Origin: Nocardioides cynanchi
GTDB taxonomy: Bacteria; Actinomycetota; Actinomycetes; Propionibacteriales; Nocardioidaceae
Assembly: GCF_008761635.1 (NCBI RefSeq)
Contig: NZ_CP044344.1
Coordinates: forward strand, 2,728,001-2,792,000
Length of the DNA: 64,000 bases
Reading direction: 5' to 3'
Shown: positions 17,946 to 25,724 of the stretch, one piece after another
How positions within the stretch are numbered: position 1 is the stretch's first letter
How the letters are laid out: every line of letters starts with the position of its first letter
The notes under the pieces: model-generated
The model's database searches: none
The model's input: the letters and a program-made list of their open reading frames with translations, nothing else
What the model was told of the DNA's origin: nothing
Program-made: the position numbers and the translations under genes

Positions 17946-18994
17946 GCGGCCCTGACCCGGGTCGCGCCCAGACCTGCCAGGACGTTCGACGCCGCCCGAC
18001 CGAGCGGGCCTCGGCGGGTGCGGACCGGCCCGAGCCCGAGGTCGATCGACTCGCCCAACCCGCGCTGGTCGGCCATCCGGACCAGGACCGGGGCCCGCAC
18101 GAGCGAGGCCACCGCGTCGTCCTCGACCCCGGCCCCGCGCACCACCAGGCCGAGCCGACCGGGCTCGGGGAACCGCCCGCACAGCCGCACCGCGGCCGAG
18201 ACGCCCGGAACGCTGGGCGCCACCACCACCAGCACCTGGTCGCACCGCGACGTGATCTCCTCGACCAGCGGGTCGGGGCCGCGAGGAAGGTCGACGACGA
18301 CGAGGTCGTGGCCCCGCCGGGCAGCCGAGAGCACCTCGCGCACCGCGAAGGCCTGGAGCGGGCGGGGCTGCGGTCCGGCGTACCAGCTCAATGCCGCCAC
18401 CCCCTCGCGACGGGGCAGTGAGTCCCGCAGGGCGCGGGCGCTCAGGCGCCCGGTCGCGTGGCCGAGGGAGTCCCAGCGAACTCCGTCGACGAGGTCGAGC
18501 CCGAGCACCCGGTCGACGCCGGGGCCGAGCGGATCGGCGTCCACCACGACCGACGGACCGGACCGCCCGGCCACCTGAGCCAGCGCGCAGGCGAACGTGG
18601 TGGCTCCGGCACCGCCGCTGCCCCCGATCACCCCGATCGTGAGGCCGCGGGCCGGGCCGGTGTCGACCACGTCGGTGAGCCGCTCGATCAGCCAGCCCTC
18701 GGACCGGGGCAGCTCGGCCACGCTCTCGGCCCCGCAGGCGAGCGCGGTCTGGAACACGGAGTCCGGGCTCGAGCCGAGCAGCACCACGAAGACCGCGTCC
18801 CGCCGGGTCGGGCCCGCCCGGGCCACCGCCTCGGCGAGGTCGGCACCCACGAGCACCAGCGGCGCCGAGAGCCAGCCGCGCAGGGCGGCCGGCACGTCGT
18901 GGGCCACCTCGGGCGTGGTGCCGGCGGCAGCAGCGAGCCTGAGGAGCTCGTCGAGGAGCGACTCGTCGGCGGTCACGAGCAACGGAGTGGTCAT
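17942..18994 (-). CDS. ssd: Septum site-determining protein Ssd / CpaE-like deviant MinD ATPase
   Basis: A 350-residue protein: an N-terminal receiver-like domain (1-115), then a MinD/CpaE fold with IGVIGGSGGAGATTFACALA. The usual lysines of the deviant Walker A (KGGxGKT) are replaced by serine and alanine. VVDADPLGPGVDRVLGLD and LVVVDLPRG correspond to switch regions. Family members localise Tad pili (CpaE) or affect septation (Rv3660c). It heads the pilus operon. Without the lysines, nucleotide hydrolysis is questionable. Confidence 0.85.
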   Translation of the reverse strand: MTTPLLVTADESLLDELLRLAAAAGTTPEVAHDVPAALRGWLSAPLVLVGADLAEAVARAGPTRRDAVFVVLLGSSPDSVFQTALACGAESVAELPRSEGWLIERLTDVVDTGPARGLTIGVIGGSGGAGATTFACALAQVAGRSGPSVVVDADPLGPGVDRVLGLDLVDGVRWDSLGHATGRLSARALRDSLPRREGVAALSWYAGPQPRPLQAFAVREVLSAARRGHDLVVVDLPRGPDPLVEEITSRCDQVLVVVAPSVPGVSAAVRLCGRFPEPGRLGLVVRGAGVEDDAVASLVRAPVLVRMADQRGLGESIDLGLGPVRTRRGPLGRAASNVLAGLGATRVRAA

Positions 18995-19124
18995 GGGAGC
19001 AACGTTGCGCCGGCCGCCCCCCGTCCGCGGCCTCCCCGGCATCCTGCTGTGGACGAGGGGCGCGCCGACCGGGCCTGTGCACGATCACCGGGCCGGAGGA
19101 GATCCCGAGACCTACCATGGCGGT

Positions 19125-19934
19125 ATGCCGACAGCCCGCGGACCCGCACCTCGAGCGCGGTCCGCGGCGTTCTTCGACCTCGACAAGACGATCATCGCCA
19201 AGTCGAGCTCGCTGGCGTTCTCCAAGCCGTTCCAGGCCGGTGGGCTGATCACCCGCGGCGCGATGCTGCGCTCGGCGTACGCCCAGTTCGTCTTCCTCGT
19301 CGGCGGCGCCGACCACGATCAGATGGAGAAGATCCGGGCGTTCATGTCGCAGCTGGTCGAGGGCTGGGACGTCGAGACGGTCAAGGAGATCGTCGCCGAG
19401 ACGCTGCATCACGTGGTCGACCCGATCGTCTACGACGAGGCGGTCTCGCTGATCGAGGAGCACCACCTCGCAGGTCGCGACGTCGTGGTGGTCTCGGCCA
19501 GCGGCACCGAGGTGGTGGAGCCGATCGGCGAGATGCTCCACGCCGACCACGTGATCGCGAGTCGCCTGCAGATCGTTGACGGCAAGTACACCGGCGACAT
19601 CGACTACTACGCGTATGCCGAGGAGAAGGCTCGGGCGATCGAGGCGCTCGCCGAGGACCGCGGCTACGACCTCGACGCCTGCTTCGCCTACAGCGACTCG
19701 ATCACCGACGCGCCGATGCTGGAGATCGTCGGCCATCCCCATGCGGTCAACCCCGACCGCGAGCTGCGCCGGCTGGCGGCCTCGCACGGCTGGCCCGTCC
19801 TGCAGTTCACCCGGCCGGTGACCCTGCGCAGCCGGCTGCCGGTCAAGCCCACCCTGGCCGCCCTGACGATCGGTACGGCGGTGACGCTGGGCGGGGCGAT
19901 CTGGTTCAACCGGCGCCGTCGGCTGGGCGCCTGA
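19125..19934 (+). CDS. HAD-superfamily IB hydrolase (SerB-like, Rv3661 type)
   Basis: A 269-residue phosphatase. HAD motif I is FFDLDKTI, motif II is VVVSAS, and the acidic motif is AYSDSITDAPML. A C-terminal hydrophobic helix (PTLAALTIGTAVTLGGAIWF) plus arginines suggests membrane anchoring. It resembles phosphoserine phosphatase-like enzymes, but the substrate is unknown. ATG 19125 is used because it leads straight into the HAD core; the frame is open far upstream only as antisense to ssd. It is divergent from ssd and marks the conserved position beside which actinobacteria encode the Ms1-type RNA. Confidence 0.88.
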   Translation: MPTARGPAPRARSAAFFDLDKTIIAKSSSLAFSKPFQAGGLITRGAMLRSAYAQFVFLVGGADHDQMEKIRAFMSQLVEGWDVETVKEIVAETLHHVVDPIVYDEAVSLIEEHHLAGRDVVVVSASGTEVVEPIGEMLHADHVIASRLQIVDGKYTGDIDYYAYAEEKARAIEALAEDRGYDLDACFAYSDSITDAPMLEIVGHPHAVNPDRELRRLAASHGWPVLQFTRPVTLRSRLPVKPTLAALTIGTAVTLGGAIWFNRRRRLGA

Positions 19935-19987
19935 CCGACCGACACGCACACCCACCGGGCCGGGTCAAAGTCAAGAGGCCGGGAGTG

Positions 19988-20016
19988 TTGATAGGTCCCC
20001 TCGACCGGCGTACAAA
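19988..20016 (+). promoter_or_regulatory. Sigma-70-type promoter for the intergenic RNA
   Basis: TTGATA at 19988-19993, a 17-bp spacer, then TACAAA at 20011-20016. The -35 matches the consensus at five of six positions with ideal spacing. Initiation would fall near 20023. It lies 54 bp after the HAD stop, where no downstream plus-strand gene exists, so its product would be the structured RNA. Confidence 0.55.
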
Positions 20017-20022
20017 CGAAGT

Positions 20023-20195
20023 AGCCACAACTCAACAGACCCGCACACGAGCCAGGTACCCACGCGGCGATCCACCCTTCTTGAGGGCGCTTGTCATCGG
20101 GAACCTCCCGCGGCAGCCATTGGTAGCAGCACGCCTGGTAGCCAGGTCTCGTGTGTCAGCGGCGGCACCCGAGCGATCGGGTGCCGCTCGCATGT
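20023..20195 (+). ncRNA. Candidate structured small RNA, Ms1/MTS2823/scr3559-like by position
   Basis: The intergenic region has its own promoter, a long-range closing stem (CACACGAG at 20044-20051 with CTCGTGTG at 20148-20155, extended by CCAGG with CCTGG), internal hairpins such as CCCT/AGGG, and a perfect terminator hairpin at 20162-20187. No credible ORF lies here. In mycobacteria the RNA polymerase-binding RNA Ms1 (MTS2823) lies directly downstream of the Rv3661 HAD gene, and a related RNA lies at the same place in Streptomyces. Identity is inferred from synteny and fold, not from sequence match. Confidence 0.55.
20162..20187. terminator. Strong hairpin terminator
   Basis: Eleven perfect pairs (GCGGCACCCGA with TCGGGTGCCGC) around a GCGA tetraloop. 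It ends the candidate RNA and lies 49 bp from the 3' end of the convergent Fic-like gene, so it may serve both strands. There is no clear T tract, as is common in high-GC genomes. Confidence 0.7.
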
Positions 20196-20235
20196 GGAGC
20201 TCGCTCGCAGATGTGAGCGGAGCGACGCGGGACGC

Positions 20236-20943
20236 TCAGTCGCGCAGTGGGCTCGCCTCGGCGCCGGCGGCGTAGGCCTCCGCGCAGTAGAGGAGCCAGG
20301 CCTGCGCTGCGGCCCGGCTCCCACCGGCGTAACCGCGGAGGTTGGACTCGTACGCCGGCCTCAGCGTCAGGTGCCCGGCCTCCGGCACCACCAGCGACTT
20401 GGCGTCGACCCCCGTGCTCACCAGCACCAGCCGCTCGGCTGCCCGGGCGACCAGCCCGTTGCCCGATGCGAACGGCGCCGCCACCACCAGCTCGGCGTGC
20501 AGCAGCGCGGCGGTGACCAGGGCCGGCCGCTTCGTCGGCAGTACGGCGAGCACGCCGCGCAGCCGCTCGGCCGCGGCCGCGTCGCGGGGCCGGCCGAGCT
20601 GGTCGTCGGCGACGGAGCCGGCACCGGCCACGGTGTGCAGCCGGGCCAGGGCCTGGGCCGGACTGCGGGCGAAGACCGGCACCAGTCCCAGCAGCTCCAC
20701 CGACAGCCGCAGCGCCGCCTGCGCAACCGGGTCCCCGGCGCCGGCCCGCACCTCGTCGAGGCTCGAGGTCGACCCGTCCAGGACCGCACTGGCCCGGGCC
20801 CCGCGGATCAGCGACTCGCCGGTCAGGTCCGGGGAGGTGCTCCGCAGGCCACGGTCCCGCAGCATCGTGTCGATGCCGTCACGGGTGGCGGCGAACGCCG
20901 AGGCCACACCCTCGGTCCGCTCGATCCCGTCCAGCCGCTCCAT
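20236..20943 (-). CDS. Fic/Doc-like protein with degenerate active site
   Basis: A 235-residue helical protein. The segment APFASGNGLVARA aligns with the Fic signature HPFxxGNGRxxR, but the catalytic histidine is alanine and the first arginine is leucine. ATG 20943 is followed by MERLDGIERTEGV; the frame continues upstream only as antisense to the methyltransferase gene. It sits where M. tuberculosis has Rv3662c. Loss of the histidine suggests it no longer transfers AMP and may act as a binding or regulatory protein. Fic membership itself rests on the motif and the helical character. Confidence 0.65.
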   Translation of the reverse strand: MERLDGIERTEGVASAFAATRDGIDTMLRDRGLRSTSPDLTGESLIRGARASAVLDGSTSSLDEVRAGAGDPVAQAALRLSVELLGLVPVFARSPAQALARLHTVAGAGSVADDQLGRPRDAAAAERLRGVLAVLPTKRPALVTAALLHAELVVAAPFASGNGLVARAAERLVLVSTGVDAKSLVVPEAGHLTLRPAYESNLRGYAGGSRAAAQAWLLYCAEAYAAGAEASPLRD

Positions 20944-21015
20944 GGCCGACCACAGTAGTGAGCCGCGGCGGCGGGTCGCCGGGCACCGGTCCCGCGGCCG
21001 GTAGCCTCGGACCCG

Positions 21016-21906
21016 ATGACCGACGAGCAGCACACCCCCACCGACCCCCAGGTCGACGACGTGACGCCGGACGCCCACCCCGACTGGGCGCATTCGTTCG
21101 GCAGCGTGGCCGAGGCCTACGACCGCGGGCGGCCGTCGTACACCCTGGACGCGGTGACGTGGCTGATCGGCGACGACCCGGCAACTGTCCTCGAGCTCGG
21201 TGCGGGCACCGGCAAGCTGACCCGGGTCCTGGTCGCGGCGGGCCACGACGTGCACGCCACCGACCCCGACCCCGCCATGCTCGCCCTGCTCGAGGCTCAC
21301 CTGCCCGGTGTCCGCACCGCCGTCGCGGGTGCCGAGGAGATTCCGCTGGCGGACGCGTCGGTCGACGTGGTGATCGCGGCCCAGGCGTTCCATTGGTTCG
21401 ACCTCGAGCGTGCGCTGCCCGAGATCGCGCGGGTGCTGCGCCCCGGTGGGCGGATCTGCCTGGTGTGGAACCAGCGCAACGAGAAGATCCCGTGGGTGCG
21501 CCGGCTCGGCGCCATCATCGGCACCCAGGAGCAGCTGCGTGACCCGGCGGAGGCGCTGATCTTCAGCGAGCTCTTCGGTTTCGTCGAGGAGTCGGAGTTC
21601 ACGCACTGGCAGACCATCGACCGCAAGACGATCCAGGACCTCGTGCTGTCGCGCTCCAACATCGCCGTCCTCGACGAGGCCGGGCGCGCGGCCAAGCTGG
21701 CCGAGGTGCTCGCCTTCTACGACGACTACGGCCGTGGTATGGACGGCATGCAGCTGCCCTACGTCACCCGGTGCTTCCGCGCCCACGTGCTGGACCGGCC
21801 GGCCCGGACCCCCGACCGCGATCCGGAGGACGGTCCCGACGAGGCGGCGACGCCCGCCCGCCCCGACGGTCCGGACGACGACGTCCTCCTGATCGACTTC
21901 CGCTGA
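21016..21906 (+). CDS. Class I SAM-dependent methyltransferase
   Basis: A 296-residue small-molecule-type methyltransferase. Motif I VLELGAGTGKLTRVL, acidic motif ATDPDPAML, and post-motif ADASVDVVIAAQAFHWFD and ALPEIARVLRPGGR fit the UbiE/Methyltransf_11 class. The C-terminus is acidic and proline-rich. It is divergent from the Fic-like gene, with 72 bp between starts. The substrate is unknown. Confidence 0.85.
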   Translation: MTDEQHTPTDPQVDDVTPDAHPDWAHSFGSVAEAYDRGRPSYTLDAVTWLIGDDPATVLELGAGTGKLTRVLVAAGHDVHATDPDPAMLALLEAHLPGVRTAVAGAEEIPLADASVDVVIAAQAFHWFDLERALPEIARVLRPGGRICLVWNQRNEKIPWVRRLGAIIGTQEQLRDPAEALIFSELFGFVEESEFTHWQTIDRKTIQDLVLSRSNIAVLDEAGRAAKLAEVLAFYDDYGRGMDGMQLPYVTRCFRAHVLDRPARTPDRDPEDGPDEAATPARPDGPDDDVLLIDFR

Positions 21907-22032
21907 CCAGGCCCCCTTGACCGGGCCGACCGGTCGGGGTGAAGGTCTAGGGGTTCGACCGCTAGCGGCCGCCGGGCACCCCCGGGGTTCCTTCTCGGGA
22001 CGGCCGGGGCTGCGCTATCTCGAGGAGCAGCC

Positions 22033-22638
22033 TTGTCCGAACCCGCGCACCCCACGCCGACCCACGTCCCCGGTGCCCACATCGCCGACCCCGCACCCCT
22101 GGGGCTGGCCGGCTTCGCCCTGACCACGTTCGTGCTGAGCACCGTCAACGCGGGCTGGCTGCCCGAGACGCTGACCCCGGTCGTCTTCGGCCTGGCCCTG
22201 GCCTACGGCGGCATCGCCCAGTTCGCCGCCGGCCTGTGGGAGTTCGCCAAGGGGAACACCTTCGGCGCCACCGCCTTCTGCTCGTACGGCGCGTTCTGGG
22301 TGTCCTACTGGTGGCTCACCGGCCACAACGCCGCGCAGCTACCCGCGGCCGACGCGCACAAGGCGATCGGCATGTACCTCCTGGCCTGGGGCATCTTCAC
22401 CGCCTACATGTCGGTCGCCGCGACCCGGGTCAGCCTCGCGGTACTCGCCGTGTTCGTGCTGCTGACGATCACCTTCCTGCTCCTGGCCTGGGGCGAGTTC
22501 GCGACTTCGACCGGCATCACCAAGACCGGCGGCTACGTCGGCCTGCTCACGGCGCTGGCGGCGTGGTACGCGTCGTTCGCCGGCGTCACGGCGTTCACGC
22601 ACCAGCGGCAGATCGCGCCCGTCGGCCCCCGGCGGTAG
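22033..22638 (+). CDS. satP: Acetate uptake transporter (SatP/YaaH, GPR1/FUN34 family)
   Basis: A 201-residue membrane protein with six predicted helices. The family N-terminal signature NPAPLGL appears here as DPAPLGLAGFALTTF. AceTr family members import acetate or succinate by proton symport. The start is TTG 22033 with GAGGAGCAG five bases upstream, giving the expected short N-terminus. acs follows 133 bp downstream on the same strand, so the pair links acetate import to activation. Confidence 0.88.
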   Translation: MSEPAHPTPTHVPGAHIADPAPLGLAGFALTTFVLSTVNAGWLPETLTPVVFGLALAYGGIAQFAAGLWEFAKGNTFGATAFCSYGAFWVSYWWLTGHNAAQLPAADAHKAIGMYLLAWGIFTAYMSVAATRVSLAVLAVFVLLTITFLLLAWGEFATSTGITKTGGYVGLLTALAAWYASFAGVTAFTHQRQIAPVGPRR

Positions 22639-22771
22639 CCGGCCGCCACCACCCCGTCCGGAAGCCGGGACCAACGCCGTGCCAACCCGGCGGACCTAGT
22701 CTGGGGGCTTGGTCCCGGCTCCCGGGCAACCAGCAGACGTTCGGTCAGAGTCACCGAGGAGGAGCACAGTC

Positions 22772-24745
22772 GTGAGCGACGAGACCCTGTCCAACCTGAT
22801 GCACGAGATGCGCCGTTTCGAGCCGCCCGCCGAGCTCGCCGCACACGCGAACGTGACGGCCGACGTCTACGCCGAGGCCGACGCCGACCGGCTGGCGTTC
22901 TGGGAGAAGGCCGCCGAGCGGCTGTCGTGGGACACGAAGTGGGACCGCGTGCTCGACTGGGACAACGCCCCGTTCGCCCAGTGGTTCGTCGGCGGCAAGA
23001 TCAACGCGGCGTACAACTGCGTCGACCGGCACGTCGAGGCCGGCAACGGCGACAAGGTCGCCTATCACTGGGTCGGGGAGCCGGAGAACGACACCCGCGA
23101 CATCACCTACGCCGAGCTCAAGGACCTCGTCTGCCAGGCGGCGAACGCCCTGACCGGGCTCGGCGTGAAGGCCGGTGACCGCGTCGCGATCTACATGCCG
23201 ATGATCCCCGAGACCGTGGTCGCGATGCTCGCCTGCGCCCGGATCGGAGCTCCGCACACCGTCGTGTTCGGCGGCTTCTCCTCGACCGCGCTGCGCGACC
23301 GGATCCAGGACTGCGACGCCCGCGTCGTGATCACGTCGGACGGCGGCTACCGGCGCGGCGCACCGGCGGCGCTGAAGCCGGCCGTCGACGAGGCGGTCGC
23401 GCAGTGCCCCGACGTGCGCAGCGTGCTCGTGGTCCAGCGCACCGGGCAGGACGTCGAGTGGGACGACTCCCGCGACGTCTGGTGGGACGACGCCGTCGGC
23501 ACGGCCAGCACCGAGCACACCCCCGAGGCGTTCGACTCCGAGCACCCGCTCTACGTCATGTACACCTCGGGCACCACCGGCAAGCCCAAGGGGATCCTGC
23601 ACACGACCGGCGGCTACCTCGTCGGTACGTCGTACACGCACTGGTCGGTCTTCGACCTCAAGCCCGAGACCGACATCTTCTGGACCGCCGCCGACATCGG
23701 CTGGGTCACCGGTCACTCCTACATCGTCTACGGGCCGCTGGCCAACGGGACGACGTCGGTGATGTACGAGGGCACGCCGGACACCCCGCACAAGGGCCGC
23801 TGGTGGGAGATCATCCAGCAGCACAAGGTGACGATCCTCTACTGCGCGCCGACCGCGATCCGCACGTTCATGAAGTGGGGTTCCGACATCCCCGATGAGT
23901 TCGACCTGTCCACGCTGCGCCTGCTCGGCTCGGTCGGGGAGCCGATCAACCCCGAGGCCTACATCTGGTACCGCGAGACCATCGGCGGTGGCCGCTGCCC
24001 GGTGATGGACACCTGGTGGCAGACCGAGACCGGCCAGCTGATGATCAGCCCGCTGCCCGGCATCACCGCCGGCAAGCCTGGCTCGGCGATGAAGGCCCTG
24101 CCCGGCATCGGTGCGCTGGTCGTCGACGACGAGGGGAACGCCGTACAGCCGGGGTCGGGCGGTTACCTCGTGCTCACCGAGCCGTGGCCCGCCATGCTGC
24201 GCACCCTCTGGGGCGACGACGAGCGCTACCAGGACACGTACTGGTCGCGGTTCCAGGGCCTGTACTTCGCCGGTGACGGCGCCAAGCTCGACGAGGACGG
24301 CGACATCTGGCTGCTCGGCCGGGTCGACGACGTGATGAACGTGTCGGGCCACCGGCTCTCCACCACCGAGATCGAGTCGGCCCTGGTCTCCCACCCGAAG
24401 GTTGCCGAGGCCGCCGTGGTCGGGGCGAACGACCCCGACACCGGCCAGGCGGTCAACGCCTTCGTGATCCTGCGCGAGTCGGCGCTCAAGGACGGCGAGA
24501 AGGCCGACGACGCGCTGATCCAGGAGCTGCGCAACCACGTCTCGAAGGAGATCGGGCCGATCGCCAAGCCGAAGTCGATCCTGGTCGTGCCCGAGCTGCC
24601 CAAGACGAGGTCCGGCAAGATCATGCGTCGGCTGCTGCGCGACGTGGCCGAGAAGCGCGACGTCGGCGACGTCACCACCCTCGCCGACTCCACGATCATG
24701 GACCAGATCAAGCAGGGCCTCGCGACCGGCAAGGACGACGACTGA
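22772..24745 (+). CDS. acs: Acetyl-CoA synthetase
   Basis: A 657-residue AMP-forming synthetase converting acetate, ATP and CoA to acetyl-CoA. The adenylation motif YTSGTTGKPKG, the WWQTETGQ motif and the C-terminal RVDDVMNVSGHR hinge are intact. The acetylatable lysine lies in RSGKIMRRLLR, as in enzymes controlled by lysine acetylation. GTG 22772 has GAGGAGGAG upstream; an in-frame TTG at 22709 is less likely. It is located as in M. tuberculosis (Rv3667), followed by the second 32-bp repeat array. Confidence 0.97.
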   Translation: MSDETLSNLMHEMRRFEPPAELAAHANVTADVYAEADADRLAFWEKAAERLSWDTKWDRVLDWDNAPFAQWFVGGKINAAYNCVDRHVEAGNGDKVAYHWVGEPENDTRDITYAELKDLVCQAANALTGLGVKAGDRVAIYMPMIPETVVAMLACARIGAPHTVVFGGFSSTALRDRIQDCDARVVITSDGGYRRGAPAALKPAVDEAVAQCPDVRSVLVVQRTGQDVEWDDSRDVWWDDAVGTASTEHTPEAFDSEHPLYVMYTSGTTGKPKGILHTTGGYLVGTSYTHWSVFDLKPETDIFWTAADIGWVTGHSYIVYGPLANGTTSVMYEGTPDTPHKGRWWEIIQQHKVTILYCAPTAIRTFMKWGSDIPDEFDLSTLRLLGSVGEPINPEAYIWYRETIGGGRCPVMDTWWQTETGQLMISPLPGITAGKPGSAMKALPGIGALVVDDEGNAVQPGSGGYLVLTEPWPAMLRTLWGDDERYQDTYWSRFQGLYFAGDGAKLDEDGDIWLLGRVDDVMNVSGHRLSTTEIESALVSHPKVAEAAVVGANDPDTGQAVNAFVILRESALKDGEKADDALIQELRNHVSKEIGPIAKPKSILVVPELPKTRSGKIMRRLLRDVAEKRDVGDVTTLADSTIMDQIKQGLATGKDDD

Positions 24746-25013
24746 CGCTCACTCGGCACAAACAGGCATCCGTAGACCGCTGACTCGGCGCAAACAGGCA
24801 CGAAGAGAACGCTGACTCGGCGCAAAGACGCACGTCCAGAAGGCTGACTCGGCGCAAACAGACGCGGACGACGTCGACCCAGCGCTCCGCTACTGCCCCT
24901 TTGCGCCGACTCAGCATTCTGCGGCTGCCCCTTCGCGCCGACTCAGCGCCCTTCGACTGCCCCTTTGCGCCGACTCAGCGGGATTTCACGGTCTCTTTCC
25001 GCCGGGTCGGCGG
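24746..25013. repeat. Array 2 of 32-bp units with central orientation switch
   Basis: About eight units with a 32-bp period, using the same conserved core as array 1 (GACTCGGCGCAAA and AGGCA). Units before 24873 read forward; units after 24880 read as reverse complement (TGCCCCTTTGCGCCGACTC). The switch point holds GTCGACCC at 24873-24880, the same octamer found at the switch in array 1. It begins one base after the acs stop and runs into the 3' end of the nhaA remnant, so it again lies between convergent reading frames. No coding role is supported. Confidence 0.9.
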
Positions 25014-25209
25014 AGGATCAGGGCGCCCGAGACAGCGGCCAGGACGGAGGCGGCCAGGACGCGTCCCACGACGAGTTGGCCCAGATCACCGCCACCACGG
25101 CGGCCGCCAGCGCCAGCAGCCCACCGACGGCTTCGCTGCGCAGAACGCCGGCCAGGAAGCCCGCCTCCTCGGGCTGCGGGAGCGGGAGCACACGACGTTC
25201 GGCGGACAC
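24986..25209 (-). pseudogene. nhaA: nhaA remnant with large internal deletion
   Basis: From GTG 25209 the frame encodes an NhaA-type N-terminus (LRSEAVGGLLALAAAVVAVI, then WANSSW). Immediately after the WDA codons a +2 frame change gives a typical NhaA C-terminus (RVLAASVLAAVSGALILRR) ending at TGA 24986-24988. The roughly 330 central residues of this Na+/H+ antiporter are missing, and the join is out of frame (the start frame instead stops at 25018). The 3' end runs into the 32-bp array. A functional product is not possible. Confidence 0.72.
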
Positions 25210-25321
25210 GCCCGGATCCTAGGACCCGGTGCGGATGCCCCCATCCGTAGCGGTGGGGTGGGCCCCCGTGGCCCGTTGTAGGGTCGGCACGTCATTCCGC
25301 CACCAGGGAGCCCGAGGTCAC

Positions 25322-25723
25322 ATGGGGACCGAACCCGTCAACGACACCGATCCCACGATCGGTCGACTCGTCTCGGACGCCAGCCGCGACATCTCGAGCC
25401 TGATCACCAACGAGATCAAGCTCGCCAAGTCCGAGCTGCAGGTCAGCATCAAGGCCGGCGGCCTCGGCATCGGGCTCTTCGCCGCGGCCGGGTTCTTCGC
25501 GCTGATGGCGCTGATCATGCTGTCGGTCGCGATCGCCTACTTCATCAACTGGAACGGCCACGGGCTCTCGCTGCACTGGGCGTTCCTGATCGTGTTCGGC
25601 TTCTACCTGCTGCTCGCCGGGCTGCTCGCGTTCGTCGGTCTGCGCAAGGTCAAGAAGGTGCGGGCACCGCAGAAGGCGATCGCCCAGGCGCAGGAGACCA
25701 AGCAGGTCCTCAAGCGCGGATAA
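25322..25723 (+). CDS. Phage-holin-like superfamily III membrane protein (Rv3669-like)
   Basis: A 133-residue protein with a cytoplasmic N-terminus rich in charged residues (IGRLVSDASRDISSLI, then TNEIKLAKSEL) and two hydrophobic helices, followed by a basic tail. It matches the actinobacterial Phage_holin_3_6 / DUF1469 class seen next to acs and marP; despite the name these are chromosomal membrane proteins of unknown function. ATG 25322 is chosen, as no plausible start precedes the conserved region. It converges with the marP-like gene, only one base apart. Confidence 0.8.
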   Translation: MGTEPVNDTDPTIGRLVSDASRDISSLITNEIKLAKSELQVSIKAGGLGIGLFAAAGFFALMALIMLSVAIAYFINWNGHGLSLHWAFLIVFGFYLLLAGLLAFVGLRKVKKVRAPQKAIAQAQETKQVLKRG

Positions 25724-25724
25724 T

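Noticed and set aside
18995..19124. 6C RNA expected between ssd and the HAD gene, based on the mycobacterial order
   Set aside because: A CCCCCC run occurs at 19017-19022, but I could not see the two C-loop hairpins with a terminator in this 130-bp gap.
16791..19955. One 1054-codon gene including TadA
   Set aside because: Only the last 384 codons encode TadA; the upstream part is antisense or out of frame to ssd and the HAD gene, which are well supported.
25322..25723. Prophage remnant because of the holin-like protein
   Set aside because: The gene is a conserved chromosomal neighbour of acs and marP in actinobacteria, and no other phage genes are nearby.
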